This document shows, piece by piece, positions 9,105 through 18,595 of a stretch of 64,000 bases of DNA. The notes under the pieces are model-generated. The model was not told where the DNA came from, did no database searches, and saw nothing but the letters and a program-made list of their open reading frames with translations. Position 1 is the stretch's first letter, and every line of letters begins with the position of its first letter. A program made the translations under genes and the position numbers. Source of the stretch: Legionella tucsonensis (lineage in GTDB: Bacteria; Pseudomonadota; Gammaproteobacteria; Legionellales; Legionellaceae); assembly GCF_001468035.1 (NCBI RefSeq), contig NZ_LNZA01000008.1, positions 186,001 to 250,000 of the forward strand, in the 5' to 3' direction.

Positions 9105-9494
9105 ATGAATGCTCTTAACCTTGCAATAAAAGAAGCTCTTGATGCGAACGGAAATACCAAAGAAGCCAATAAAGCTTATCTTGAGTTTATTAAAGCCAAC
9201 TTTATCATTCCTGTAGAAGAAAATTCTGAAGATGACCAACCTAAGGTATTATTTTTACAAGAACAAGAGCATATATTCCTTCCTGCATTTACAGAGATGA
9301 ACTACCTTCATGCATGGGCTGGCGATATAGCCAGCAAAATTAAACTTCTTAAATTATCTGGGGTCGATTTACTCAAGGGGCTTGGTGAAAATGTGACTGT
9401 ATGTCTTAACATAGGCAGCGAAATTTATAAGGAATTTAATCCATCAGAAACAGCGCGAATGCGCTCCATGGTATTAAAGCTTTTTAAGAATTAG
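9105..9494 (+). CDS. SseB-like small protein
   Basis: The 129-residue soluble protein has the pattern of the SseB N-terminal-like fold. A short acidic linker leads to VLFLQEQEHIFLPAFTE, then YLHAWA and a C-terminal block INIGSEIYKEFNP-like stretch (ICLNIGSE in sense). The SseB-like domain is found in the E. coli enhanced-serine-sensitivity protein and in many small proteins of unknown role. No signal peptide or membrane segment is seen. It converges on the LetE-like gene across a terminator. Function is unknown. Confidence 0.5.
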   Translation: MNALNLAIKEALDANGNTKEANKAYLEFIKANFIIPVEENSEDDQPKVLFLQEQEHIFLPAFTEMNYLHAWAGDIASKIKLLKLSGVDLLKGLGENVTVCLNIGSEIYKEFNPSETARMRSMVLKLFKN

Positions 9495-9569
9495 TACGTA
9501 TTGCTCCCCCTCCCAAATTGGAGGAGGAAAAAAGGAAGGTTAAGAAGTACAGTAACCACGTAGTGAGGT

Positions 9570-9594
9570 AAAAACTTCTTGAAGAGTTTTTTAT
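9570..9594. terminator. Terminator between the SseB-like and LetE-like genes
   Basis: AAAACTTC-TT-GAAG-AGTTTTTT forms a short hairpin with flanking A and T runs. It can serve both convergent genes. Confidence 0.6.
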
Positions 9595-9603
9595 ATACGA
9601 AAT

Positions 9604-9975
9604 TTATGCTACCAATTCAAATAATTGATATCCCACTAATGCTGAAGCTGCTATTGCGCCACTAATTTCTATTACCAGAGATAAAAAGCCATGCTTATGG
9701 CAATACTCTTGATCATTTGCGGCACTTTCTTCGCTAGATAGCTCTGTTTCTTCTAGAGCATTCAATTCAAATAAAGGTTCTTCACCCCCAATTGCGTCCC
9801 ACCAACCCTCTAACCAGTGCTCTGCTTGCTTGGTTCCCTTATAAAATGGATTATCCGCTTCAGCTACGTCTGAAAGTGCGCATTCATAACCAAATGCATA
9901 ACTGTCTTCGTAACTTGGATGTTCAATGTTAAAACGTAATTTAATATGTGGTAGTAAGGCTGTTATGTCGTTCAT
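9604..9975 (-). CDS. Small membrane protein with an RMF-like motif, probable transmission trait enhancer LetE
   Basis: The 123-residue protein has two parts. Residues about 27-62 read FGYECAL, then NPFY, then HWLEGWWDAI. This spacing matches ribosome modulation factor (G-Y-x-A ... P-Y ... W-L-x-G-W-x-x-A). An acidic linker follows. The C-terminus (about residues 98-123) is one hydrophobic segment that could anchor it in a membrane. In L. pneumophila the transmission-phase regulator LetE lies, as I recall, next to pdxH and the suc cluster, and the context here is the same. The LetE assignment therefore rests mainly on position and size. The start has an AGAGGG ribosome site. Confidence 0.55.
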   Translation of the reverse strand: MNDITALLPHIKLRFNIEHPSYEDSYAFGYECALSDVAEADNPFYKGTKQAEHWLEGWWDAIGGEEPLFELNALEETELSSEESAANDQEYCHKHGFLSLVIEISGAIAASALVGYQLFELVA

Positions 9976-10294
9976 GATTATACCCTCTATTTATTTATTA
10001 CAGCATTTTTTCAATACTGTTAATCATTTCTACACTTAAAGTAATTTTACGACTTTCTGTTAACACTTATTTACCAAATAAAAACATTTACTAATTCTTG
10101 ACAAATTTTTCTATACTCTGAAAAAAATAACTTCAAAACACTTCATTTAATATCTGTATGTTATATTAAAGCAATTTTCAGGCCAAGATTTTTTGTCTCT
10201 TAAAAAAACAGAAGAAATAGAGTAAGAACAAAAAGAGGGATAAAATATATAATTGTGGCAGAATCTAACTTTTTGCCGGCAAATTTTGCCGGTC
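9976..10294. other. Intergenic region upstream of the LetE-like gene
   Basis: This AT-rich gap should hold the promoter of the minus-strand LetE-like gene. It contains the perfect 12-bp palindrome TTTGCCGGCAAA at 10272-10283, followed at once by a second TTTTGCCGG. No gene was found. Confidence 0.4.
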
Positions 10295-10410
10295 GTATAT
10301 AGTGTTACCCTCTATGCGTTAAACCAGGCGCAAGTGAATGAGGGCGAAAGAGTATATATAGTCGAGTGAGCTTGCAACGCAGTATAAAGTTTAGGGGAGG
10401 TCTATATCAC
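10295..10410. repeat. MITE-like element family 2, copy A
   Basis: This copy shares with the one at 47.96-48.09 kb the core GAGCTTGCAACGCAGTATAA (10368-10387) and CAAGTGAAT upstream of it. Its ends are imperfect inverted repeats: TATAGTGTTACCCTCT on the left, and GTGATATAGACCTCCCCT when the right end is read in reverse. It abuts the pdxH stop codon and has no coding capacity. Confidence 0.7.
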
Positions 10411-10415
10411 TATTG

Positions 10416-11063
10416 CTAAGGAGCCAAACGATGATACTTCCATTGACCATCTTTTAGATAATAGTGAATTCTATCGTGCAAGCGGTTATCACGTCCTTGC
10501 CAAAACTCGATTTCCTCAGGAATAACCATAAAGCCCCCCCAATAGTTAGGGCGTAATACAGGCTCTTGTCCGTGTTTTTGAATTAAATCATTTAAAGCGT
10601 GCTCTAATGATTCTCTTTCCCCAATTTCCTGACTTTGTGGAGAGACAATTGCGCTAAATTGGCTTTTGATCGGTCTTGTTGAAAAATAAAGATCGGATTG
10701 CTCCTTATTAATCTGCTCGATTTGACCGCGGATACGTACCTGTCTTGCCATTTGTGGCCAATAAAAATTAAGCGCTGCATAAGGGTTATTTTGAATTTGC
10801 TTTGCTTTGGTACTTTGATAATTGGTATAGAAAATAAATTGCCCCTTATCCAAACCTTTTAACAAAACCACTCTAGAATCCGGGTGGCCTTTCTCATCTA
10901 CAGTCGACAGAACCATGGCGGTAGGATCATTTTTTTCATTTTTTAAAACATCCTCAAACCAAAGCTTAAATTGGGCAATTGGATCTTCAGGAAGTGATTG
11001 TTCACTTAAATTCAGATCCCCATATTCTCGTCTTATATCAGCAATGCTTCGAAAATTTGTCAT
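10416..11063 (-). CDS. pdxH: Pyridoxamine 5'-phosphate oxidase
   Basis: PdxH oxidises pyridoxine or pyridoxamine 5'-phosphate to pyridoxal phosphate, using FMN. The sequence shows the N-terminal IRREY block, the FMN-binding region SRVVLLKG and [10 protein letters not shown], then RQVRIRG and the C-terminal [11 protein letters not shown] with RLAP at the very end, all hallmarks of the family. The start at 11063 gives 215 residues, the usual size. The ATG at 11090 would add nine residues not typical of the family. It lies downstream of the suc genes on the same strand, separated by 250 bp that include a long inverted repeat. Confidence 0.94.
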   Translation of the reverse strand: MTNFRSIADIRREYGDLNLSEQSLPEDPIAQFKLWFEDVLKNEKNDPTAMVLSTVDEKGHPDSRVVLLKGLDKGQFIFYTNYQSTKAKQIQNNPYAALNFYWPQMARQVRIRGQIEQINKEQSDLYFSTRPIKSQFSAIVSPQSQEIGERESLEHALNDLIQKHGQEPVLRPNYWGGFMVIPEEIEFWQGRDNRLHDRIHYYLKDGQWKYHRLAP

Positions 11064-11210
11064 GAAATGCCATAAAAAGAAATTGGGCATTAGTACAGCA
11101 TAGCCCAGAGTTATATAGATCGTGATTCGATATACCGGGTTATGACTTTGACTTAACCGGGCTACATCTCAATTGCAGCTCACCTTCTGCAGCATCGTTC
11201 TTTTTGCATC

Positions 11211-11281
11211 TTTGAGAGAACACGCCTCTAAATGCTCATTTACTTTTTGTAAACCAAGCTTCTCCGTACAGTTCTCTCAAA
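11211..11281. repeat. Perfect 11-bp inverted repeat downstream of sucD
   Basis: TTTGAGAGAAC at 11211-11221 is exactly complementary to GTTCTCTCAAA at 11271-11281, with 49 bases between. It lies in the 3' region of the sucABCD transcript and has no terminator-like T run. Confidence 0.6.
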
Positions 11282-11313
11282 TCTGCTAAAAATACTATGC
11301 TGCGTAAGATGAG

Positions 11314-12189
11314 CTACCAGCCAGTTACTTCAGCCACTGCATCGCCCAAATCAGCTGGCGAGCGTACTGTTTTGACTCCAGCTGCTTCTAAAGCTGCATA
11401 TTTGTCAGCTGCAGTTCCTTTACCACCGGAAATAATCGCACCCGCATGCCCCATACGCTTTCCAGCAGGTGCAGTAACACCCGCAATATAGGAAACTATA
11501 GGTTTGCTTACATGTGATTGAATGTATTCAGCAGCCTCTTCCTCTGCAGATCCTCCAATTTCACCTACCATGATAATAGCTTGTGTTTGAGCATCCTGTT
11601 CAAATAAAGCCAAAGCATCAATAAAACTGGTTCCAGGAATTGGGTCTCCTCCAATACCAATACAGGTACTTTGACCAAAGCCTTTATCTGTGGTTTGCTT
11701 CACCGCCTCATAAGTTAGAGTACCAGAACGTGAAACAATACCTACTTTACCAGGTAAATGAATTGATCCTGGCATAATCCCAATTTTGCATTCGCCTGGG
11801 GTAATTATTCCAGGACAATTAGGTCCAATTAAACGGGCTTGGGTATTGTTTTCCAAATAAACTTTTACTTGCAACATATCTAATACAGGAACACCTTCCG
11901 TAATACAAACAATTAATTGAATGCCTGCATCTGCAGCCTCTAAAATAGAATCCTTACAAAATGGCGCTGGAACATAAATCACGCTGGCTTCCGCTTTGGT
12001 TACTTCAACAGCTTCACGCATCGTATTAAATACTGGCAAGTCTAAATGCTTTTGTCCGCCCTTACCTGGAGTCACACCACCCACCATACGTGTGCCATAA
12101 GCAATCGCTTGTTCTGAATGATAAGTTCCTTGCTTTCCAGTAAAACCCTGACACAGTACTTTAGTATGTTTATTAACTAATACACTCAT
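11314..12189 (-). CDS. sucD: Succinyl-CoA synthetase subunit alpha
   Basis: With SucC it interconverts succinyl-CoA and succinate with substrate-level phosphorylation in the TCA cycle. The CoA-binding N-terminal domain carries QGFTGKQGT. The phosphohistidine loop reads RMGHAGAI (His about residue 248), followed by the GGKGTA stretch. The 291-residue length fits. GAGG precedes the start by six bases. It is the last gene of the sdh-suc cluster, 23 bases after sucC. Confidence 0.96.
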   Translation of the reverse strand: MSVLVNKHTKVLCQGFTGKQGTYHSEQAIAYGTRMVGGVTPGKGGQKHLDLPVFNTMREAVEVTKAEASVIYVPAPFCKDSILEAADAGIQLIVCITEGVPVLDMLQVKVYLENNTQARLIGPNCPGIITPGECKIGIMPGSIHLPGKVGIVSRSGTLTYEAVKQTTDKGFGQSTCIGIGGDPIPGTSFIDALALFEQDAQTQAIIMVGEIGGSAEEEAAEYIQSHVSKPIVSYIAGVTAPAGKRMGHAGAIISGGKGTAADKYAALEAAGVKTVRSPADLGDAVAEVTGW

Positions 12190-12212
12190 TGTTAACCTCG
12201 AAAATTTAGTAA

Positions 12213-13373
12213 TTAGGCAACAGCTGCCACAATCTTCTTCGCAGCATCAGTTAAACTGGTTGCAGCAATCACATTCAAATCACTTTTATTTAAAATATCA
12301 GCACCTAGTTGTGCATTATTACCTTCAAGACGTACTACTACAGGAATTTTCACATCGACTTCTTTCACTGCAGCAAGAATACCATCGGCAATGAGATCAC
12401 AGCGAACAATACCACCAAAAATATTTACCAAAATGCCTTTGACTTTTTCATCAGAGACAATAATTTTCAGCGCCTCACTCACTCGTTCTTTAGTAGCACC
12501 ACCACCCACATCAAGGAAGTTAGCCGGTTCACCACCATGAAGCTTAATCACATCCATTGTCGCCATAGCCAAACCAGCACCATTCACCATGCAACCAATT
12601 GTTCCATCGAGTGGGATATAATTTAACTCCCAGTCGCTAGCACGATTTTCGCGCTCATCTTCTTGAGTAGTATCACGCATATTTTTTAATTTAGCCTGAC
12701 GGTACAATGCATTACCGTCAATGTTAATTTTTCCATCCAAACAAATTAATTGACCTTGCTTTGTTACAACCAGTGGGTTGATTTCCAATAAGCTTAAATC
12801 ACACTCAACAAACATCTTGCCCAAGCCCATCATCAAATGGGTAAAGTATTTAATTTGTTCTTCCTTTAATCCCAATTTAAATCCTACGTCACGGCATTGA
12901 AACGGCATAACACCAACAAGTGGATCTACAATGACCTTGAAAATTTTTTCAGGCGTCTCTTCAGCCACTTTTTCTATTTCAACACCACCCTCAGTAGAGG
13001 CCATGAATACAACACGGCGAGTTGCACGATCAACAACCGCTCCAAGATATAATTCTCGACCAATATCACATGTTTCTTCAATTAACACGCAATTAACTGG
13101 TTGTCCATGAGCGTCTGTTTGGTATGTTACCAAACGAGTTCCTAATAATGATTTAACAGCTGCAGCCAACTCATCTTTATTCGAGACTAACTTCACGCCA
13201 CCGGCTTTTCCTCGACCGCCAGCGTGAACTTGGGCTTTAACAACCCAACGAGTAGTAGACAACTGTGAAGCCACTTGGATCGCGTCTTCAACATTATAAG
13301 CTACTTCGCCATTTGGAACGGGCAAATTGTAGCTAGCAAATAATTGTTTGGCCTGGTATTCATGTAAATTCAT
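12213..13373 (-). CDS. sucC: Succinyl-CoA synthetase subunit beta
   Basis: SucC is the nucleotide-binding subunit partnering SucD. It begins [12 protein letters not shown], the invariant family start. An ATP-grasp domain follows, including [17 protein letters not shown]. The C-terminal ligase part includes FLDVGGGA and [11 protein letters not shown] start at 13373, which has AAGG eight bases upstream and yields 386 residues. The ATG at 13409 adds a non-homologous 12-residue extension. Confidence 0.96.
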   Translation of the reverse strand: MNLHEYQAKQLFASYNLPVPNGEVAYNVEDAIQVASQLSTTRWVVKAQVHAGGRGKAGGVKLVSNKDELAAAVKSLLGTRLVTYQTDAHGQPVNCVLIEETCDIGRELYLGAVVDRATRRVVFMASTEGGVEIEKVAEETPEKIFKVIVDPLVGVMPFQCRDVGFKLGLKEEQIKYFTHLMMGLGKMFVECDLSLLEINPLVVTKQGQLICLDGKINIDGNALYRQAKLKNMRDTTQEDERENRASDWELNYIPLDGTIGCMVNGAGLAMATMDVIKLHGGEPANFLDVGGGATKERVSEALKIIVSDEKVKGILVNIFGGIVRCDLIADGILAAVKEVDVKIPVVVRLEGNNAQLGADILNKSDLNVIAATSLTDAAKKIVAAVA

Positions 13374-13521
13374 TGCAATTACCTTTCTAAAAGAAGCAAA
13401 ATCCGTCAATACTCATAAGTGTCATGTGTGAGCATAGCATCCTGAGCGAGAGCAAAGCTAAACTCAGGATTTACTATGATTACATTTATGTGTCAAAGGC
13501 GGGGCTCACTGTTACATTTTA

Positions 13522-14751
13522 TTAAACATTAAGTAAAAGGCGAGCAGGATCTTCCAATAATTCTTTAACGCTCACCAAAAACTGTACTGAATCTTTACCA
13601 TCAATCAATCGATGATCATAAGATAAAGCTATGTACATCATAGGACGAATCACAATTTGTCCTTTTTCCACCACAGGTCTGTCTTCAATTTTATGCATTC
13701 CTAGAATACCTGTTTGCGGAGGGTTAATAATTGGGGTAGCCAATAACGAACCAAATACTCCACCATTAGTAATGGTAAAGGTACCTCCTTGCATGTCTTC
13801 CATGGCTAATTTTCCTTGCCTGGCCTTTGTAGCTGCATCATTAATTGCCAGTTCAATGTCTGCCATACTCATCTGATCAGCATCCCGAATCACGGGTACT
13901 ACCAGTCCTCTCTCTGTAGACACAGCAATCCCAATATCATAAAAGCCATGATAAACCACATCTTGGCCGTCTATGGAGGCATTCACCGCTGGAAAACGCT
14001 TTAGTGATTCAACTACTGCCTTAGTAAAGAAGGACATAAACCCAAGCTTGACTCCATGCTTTTTCTCGAAACTGTCTTTGTATTGAGCACGCATGTCCAT
14101 CACTGCTTTCAAATTAACTTCGTTAAATGTAGTCAACATCGCCGCATTATGCTGAGCAGCCAATAAACGCTCTGCAATTTTAGCTCTTAAACGAGTCATC
14201 GGCACGCGTCGTTCTTCACGTAAACCCATGGGCGCTTTATGTGACTCTTCTTTTTTATTTTCTGCAGATTTAGAAGTCTTTTCTCTGTTGGATTCTATGT
14301 AATTGAGAACGTCATCTTTAGTAATACGTCCGTCCTTGCCACTGCCCTGAATTTGTCCTGGTTGAAGATCATGCTCTGCCAGCATACGACGTACTACAGG
14401 ACTGGTTGATTTATCTTCCTTAGCACTTACTTTATCACTTTCAGCTTCTTCACCTGCCTTCGCTGCTTCAGTTTTCTTTTCTTCTTTTTTTTCTTCTTTA
14501 GCTTCGGAGCTAGAGCCTTCTTTTATCTTTGCGAGTAACTGGCCGGACTGTACTGTATCGCCTTCTTGAAACTTAATTTCAGCCAATATTCCATCAGCAG
14601 GAGCAGGTACTTCTAATACAACTTTGTCAGTTTCTAGATCCAGTAAATTTTCATCACGGGTAACTTTATCACCTACTTTTTTATGCCATGCAGCTACAGT
14701 TGCATCAGCAACTGATTCAGGCAAAACAGGTACTTTGACTTCAATAGACAT
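13522..14751 (-). CDS. sucB: 2-oxoglutarate dehydrogenase E2, dihydrolipoamide succinyltransferase
   Basis: SucB is the core of the 2-oxoglutarate dehydrogenase complex. Residues 1-75 form a lipoyl domain with the lipoylated lysine in [10 protein letters not shown] (K43). A charged Glu/Lys/Ala linker follows, then a peripheral-subunit-binding domain ([13 protein letters not shown] ... [12 protein letters not shown]). The catalytic domain ends with [16 protein letters not shown], in which the H-R-x-x-D-G motif supplies the active-site histidine. The start has AAGG eight bases upstream. It lies 88 bases downstream of sucA. Confidence 0.96.
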   Translation of the reverse strand: MSIEVKVPVLPESVADATVAAWHKKVGDKVTRDENLLDLETDKVVLEVPAPADGILAEIKFQEGDTVQSGQLLAKIKEGSSSEAKEEKKEEKKTEAAKAGEEAESDKVSAKEDKSTSPVVRRMLAEHDLQPGQIQGSGKDGRITKDDVLNYIESNREKTSKSAENKKEESHKAPMGLREERRVPMTRLRAKIAERLLAAQHNAAMLTTFNEVNLKAVMDMRAQYKDSFEKKHGVKLGFMSFFTKAVVESLKRFPAVNASIDGQDVVYHGFYDIGIAVSTERGLVVPVIRDADQMSMADIELAINDAATKARQGKLAMEDMQGGTFTITNGGVFGSLLATPIINPPQTGILGMHKIEDRPVVEKGQIVIRPMMYIALSYDHRLIDGKDSVQFLVSVKELLEDPARLLLNV

Positions 14752-14839
14752 GATTATACCTTCTTATTTATTAAATTTGTTAACAACACATTGTAGTCTG
14801 GGAAAAATGAAACTGCACCAGACTACGATAAACTCAAAC

Positions 14840-17644
14840 TCAGTCCAATAAAGCGTGCTCGACCAAGGCTTGCTGTTGCTGTGCATGCAGTGCTGGACTT
14901 CCTACAGCAGGCGCGGCAGCAAACTCTCTTCCGGCATAATGCAAGGACTGCTCAGGGCGCAAACAATCTTTTATGTTATGTTGAGAAGAGAACCATACTC
15001 CCTGATTTTGTGGCTCTTCCTGACACCAAATAATTTGCTTAGCCTGAGTATATTTATTTAGCTCTGTTGTAAGTGCTTTTTTAGGAAACGGGTATAATTG
15101 CTCGATTCGCACTAAAGCAATATGGTTTAATTCTTTATCGCGACGCATTTGCAGTAAATCATAATAAACCTTTCCACAGCACAATACTACTTTTGTAATT
15201 TTTTTCGCATCAAGCGTATCAATTTCCGGAATAACGTTATGGAATTCACCTTTAAATAAATCCTCTAAAGGAGAAACCGCTAATTTATGACGTAAAAGAC
15301 TCTTAGGTGTCATGACAATTAAGGGTTTCCGGAAATTACGAATAACTTGTCTTCTTAATAAATGGAATATTTGTGCCGGAGTAGTTGGCGTGCACACTTG
15401 TATATTATGCTGAGCACAAAGTTGCATGTAACGTTCCAAACGCGCTGATGAATGTTCTGGTCCCTGTCCCTCATATCCATGAGGTAACAACATGACTAAA
15501 CCACATAAACGACCCCATTTTTGTTCACCAGAACTGATGAACTGATCAATAACCACTTGGGCACCATTAGCAAAGTCACCAAACTGGGCCTCCCATAATA
15601 CTAAGAAGTTTGGAGCAGAGGCAGCAAATCCATATTCAAAAGCCAATACTGCTTCCTCAGAAAGCACCGAATCGATTACAGAAAAAGGTCGATTCAGCTC
15701 ATTCTTTATTTGCTCGAGTGGAATAAATGTTTCGCCAGTTTCGATATCATGTAATACAGCATGCCTATGAGCAAAAGTTCCTCTTCCAGAATCCTGACCT
15801 GATAAACGCACCCCGTAACCTTCCTGGACCAAACTGGCGTATGCCATAGTTTCAGCATATCCCCAATTCATCTGTAGCTCACCTGCAGTCATTTTATCTC
15901 GTTCATTTAATAACCGTTGAACTACGGGATGTAATGTAAAATCCTTAGGTAATGCATTCAATTGCTTGGCTAATTTTTGTAAGTTCTCCTTGGTGATCGT
16001 AGTATCTACTTTCTCTGTCCATTTTGCATTTACATAAGGAGTCCAATCAATCGCATATTTACCTTCATAATCACCGTGAACCAAATCAACTACTGCCTTA
16101 CCCTTATCCAAAGTATCACGATAGGCATCTACTAATTGTTCATAATCTTTATCAGTCAACAAACCTTCTTGAATCAGACGCTCGGCATAAATTTCACGTA
16201 AAGGGCGCATGGATTTAATTTTTCGATACATGGAAGGTTGAGTTACTGCTGGCTCATCGGCTTCATTATGTCCATGTCGGCGGTAACACACGAGATCAAC
16301 CACTACATCTCGTTTAAATTTCATTCTGAAATCAAATGCGAGCTTAGTCGCAAATACGACTGCCTCAGCGTCATCACCATTCACATGAATAACAGGTGCC
16401 TGAACCATTTTGGCAACATCAGTACAATATAAAGTAGAACGTGCATCTAAAGGATTACTGGTGGTAAAACCTATTTGGTTGTTAATAACAATGTGAACCG
16501 TACCCCCTGTACAATAACCACGGGCTTGAGAAAAATTAAAAGTTTCCATCACGACACCTTGGCCGGCAAATGCAGCATCTCCATGAATGACGACAGGGAC
16601 AACTTTCTCCTTTTTCTTCAGATCGTCACGGCGGCCTAGTCGAGAACGGACAGACCCTTCTACTACTGGTCCAATAATTTCCAAGTGTGACGGATTAAAA
16701 GCTAAAGCCAGATGCACTACTGAACCTGAATTTGCTTTTATATTTGAAGAAAAACCTAAATGATACTTCACATCCCCTGTACGTTCGTATTTTACTTTCC
16801 CTTCAAATTCCTGAAAAAGCTGGTTCGGCTCTTTGCCTAAAACATTTACCAACACATTAAGACGGCCTCGATGCGCCATACCAATAACTACTTCTTTAAC
16901 GTTATCTCTTCCAGCACACTCAATAATTTCTTTCATCATAGGAATGAGTGAGTCGCCCCCTTCAAGGGAAAATCGTTTTTGTCCCACGTAGCGGGTACCT
17001 AAATAACGCTCTAAACCATCTGCGGCAATTAAATCTTTTAAAATTTGCAGCTTTTTTTCTTTATCCAAGTTAAGACGACCGTGTACAGACTCCATTCGTT
17101 CTTGCAACCATTCTATTTCTTCGGTATTAGAAATATGCATGTACTCAATACCAATACTGCCGCAATATGTTTCACGCAGTGCTTGGTATATCTCATTCAG
17201 AGTCATTTCTGGGCCATTAAACGTGGTTCCTGCAAAAAATTTTCGGTTTCTATCTACATCAGATAAATGGTGATGCTCCAATTCCAATGCAGGTACTGGG
17301 GTGCGTTCTGTCATTTCCAGAGGATCGAGTTTAGCAGCATGGTGCCCCAATGCACGATATGCATTAATTAAATCTGCAATCCGAAATTGTTGGCTATCTG
17401 AAGCTTGAACTACAGGCACTGCTTTTTTATCTGCATTCTGCAAAAAATAATCACGAATCTCTCGATGTGAGAATTCTTTTTCGGCACTATTAACCTTAGG
17501 CAAAGCACTGAAGACTGCTCGCCAATCGGATGAAACCGAACCAGGGTCAGCAAGATAATCTTCATAAAGACTATCAACATACGCCATACTTCCGCCAGAT
17601 AAATAGGAAGAAGCCCATTCTTTTTGCAGATCGGAACTGCTCAT
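14840..17644 (-). CDS. sucA: 2-oxoglutarate dehydrogenase E1 component
   Basis: SucA is the thiamine-diphosphate-dependent decarboxylase that commits 2-oxoglutarate to succinyl-CoA. The 934-residue length is normal. The N-terminus contains YVDSLYEDYLADP. The central region carries GMAHRGRLNVL, HLGFSSN, and the ThDP motif beginning GDAAFAGQGVV and continuing to INNQIGFTT. HGYEGQGPEHSSARLER near the C-terminus is characteristic of E1o. It has a GGAGAGAG ribosome site. The gap to sdhB holds a hairpin that may reduce or stop read-through from sdh. Confidence 0.97.
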   Translation of the reverse strand: MSSSDLQKEWASSYLSGGSMAYVDSLYEDYLADPGSVSSDWRAVFSALPKVNSAEKEFSHREIRDYFLQNADKKAVPVVQASDSQQFRIADLINAYRALGHHAAKLDPLEMTERTPVPALELEHHHLSDVDRNRKFFAGTTFNGPEMTLNEIYQALRETYCGSIGIEYMHISNTEEIEWLQERMESVHGRLNLDKEKKLQILKDLIAADGLERYLGTRYVGQKRFSLEGGDSLIPMMKEIIECAGRDNVKEVVIGMAHRGRLNVLVNVLGKEPNQLFQEFEGKVKYERTGDVKYHLGFSSNIKANSGSVVHLALAFNPSHLEIIGPVVEGSVRSRLGRRDDLKKKEKVVPVVIHGDAAFAGQGVVMETFNFSQARGYCTGGTVHIVINNQIGFTTSNPLDARSTLYCTDVAKMVQAPVIHVNGDDAEAVVFATKLAFDFRMKFKRDVVVDLVCYRRHGHNEADEPAVTQPSMYRKIKSMRPLREIYAERLIQEGLLTDKDYEQLVDAYRDTLDKGKAVVDLVHGDYEGKYAIDWTPYVNAKWTEKVDTTITKENLQKLAKQLNALPKDFTLHPVVQRLLNERDKMTAGELQMNWGYAETMAYASLVQEGYGVRLSGQDSGRGTFAHRHAVLHDIETGETFIPLEQIKNELNRPFSVIDSVLSEEAVLAFEYGFAASAPNFLVLWEAQFGDFANGAQVVIDQFISSGEQKWGRLCGLVMLLPHGYEGQGPEHSSARLERYMQLCAQHNIQVCTPTTPAQIFHLLRRQVIRNFRKPLIVMTPKSLLRHKLAVSPLEDLFKGEFHNVIPEIDTLDAKKITKVVLCCGKVYYDLLQMRRDKELNHIALVRIEQLYPFPKKALTTELNKYTQAKQIIWCQEEPQNQGVWFSSQHNIKDCLRPEQSLHYAGREFAAAPAVGSPALHAQQQQALVEHALLD

Positions 17645-17722
17645 TTTCTCTCTCCAAAGGGGTATTGATATCTACCACCATTAAAATTGGCTATTCCACT
17701 CATCCACGTGGATAAAACAGCT

Positions 17723-17742
17723 ATCCCCGCAAGAGCGGGGAT
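17723..17742 (-). terminator. Hairpin between sdhB and sucA
   Basis: ATCCCCGC-AAGA-GCGGGGAT is a perfect 8-bp GC-rich stem. On the minus strand it follows sdhB and is trailed by AGCTGTTTTATCC, a weak T stretch. It is probably a partial terminator or attenuator between sdhCDAB and sucABCD. Confidence 0.6.
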
Positions 17743-17774
17743 TATCCTTATACTGGTTTAAAGCTCACCAAAGT

Positions 17775-17789
17775 GCAGAATAATTCTCA
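17775..17789. promoter_or_regulatory. Possible Fur-like box between sdhB and sucA
   Basis: Read on the minus strand, TGAGAATTATTCTGC resembles the 7-1-7 Fur consensus TGATAATNATTATCA, with 10 of 14 non-central positions matching. It is a weak call from sequence similarity alone. Confidence 0.25.
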
Positions 17790-17858
17790 TTTTTATTGGG
17801 AATTACATCTCCTATTTAATGGCCTACCAGAATACCTTTTCATAAAAAAAAAGTATTG

Positions 17859-18581
17859 TTAGGTTTCTTGTGTCAACATTTGTAAGCGAATATCTGCAAT
17901 CGCTTTCATTGGATTGAGTCCTTTCGGGCAGACGCTGGTGCAATTCATAATGCTCCGACAACGAAACACACTGAAAGGATCTTGTAATTTATCCAAACGA
18001 TGAGTGGTTGCCGTATCACGACTGTCTGCTAAAAATCTTCTTGCCTGTAATAATCCAGCAGGACCAACATATTTTTCTGGATTCCACCAATATGAGGGGC
18101 ATGAACTGGTACAACATGCACATAAAATACATTCATATAATCCATCAAGTAGTGCACGCTCTTCTGGAGATTGCAACCGCTCTTGAGCAGGGGCGACCTC
18201 ATCATTTTGTAAATAAGGCTCTATACGCTCATATTGTTGATAAAATTGAGTCATATCAACAGCTAAATCACGGATTACTGGAAATCCAGGTAAAGGACGG
18301 ATCACTATTTTATCTGTCTTCAACTGAGATACATGAGTAATGCAGGCTAAACCATTAGTCCCGTTAATATTCATACCATCCGACCCACACACACCTTCGC
18401 GGCAGGAGCGTCTATAAGTTATGGAAGGATCCTGCTCTGCTTTCAAACGCTCAAGTAATGTGAGCAACATGGGATCACTTTTAGCAGGGATCTCCAATTC
18501 ATAATCTTTCATATAAGGCTTAGCATCCACCTCAGGATTATAGCGATATATTGATACGGTCAATTTTCTACTATCTGCCAT
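17859..18581 (-). CDS. sdhB: Succinate dehydrogenase iron-sulfur subunit
   Basis: SdhB carries electrons from the SdhA flavin to quinone in complex II. Cysteines fall in the expected three clusters: CREGVCGSDG for 2Fe-2S, CILCACCTSSCPSYWWN for 4Fe-4S, and CRSIMNCTSVCPKGLNP for 3Fe-4S. The 240-residue length fits. It is 14 bases downstream of sdhA and the last gene of sdhCDAB. Confidence 0.97.
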   Translation of the reverse strand: MADSRKLTVSIYRYNPEVDAKPYMKDYELEIPAKSDPMLLTLLERLKAEQDPSITYRRSCREGVCGSDGMNINGTNGLACITHVSQLKTDKIVIRPLPGFPVIRDLAVDMTQFYQQYERIEPYLQNDEVAPAQERLQSPEERALLDGLYECILCACCTSSCPSYWWNPEKYVGPAGLLQARRFLADSRDTATTHRLDKLQDPFSVFRCRSIMNCTSVCPKGLNPMKAIADIRLQMLTQET

Positions 18582-18595
18582 GTAATCTATCCTCT

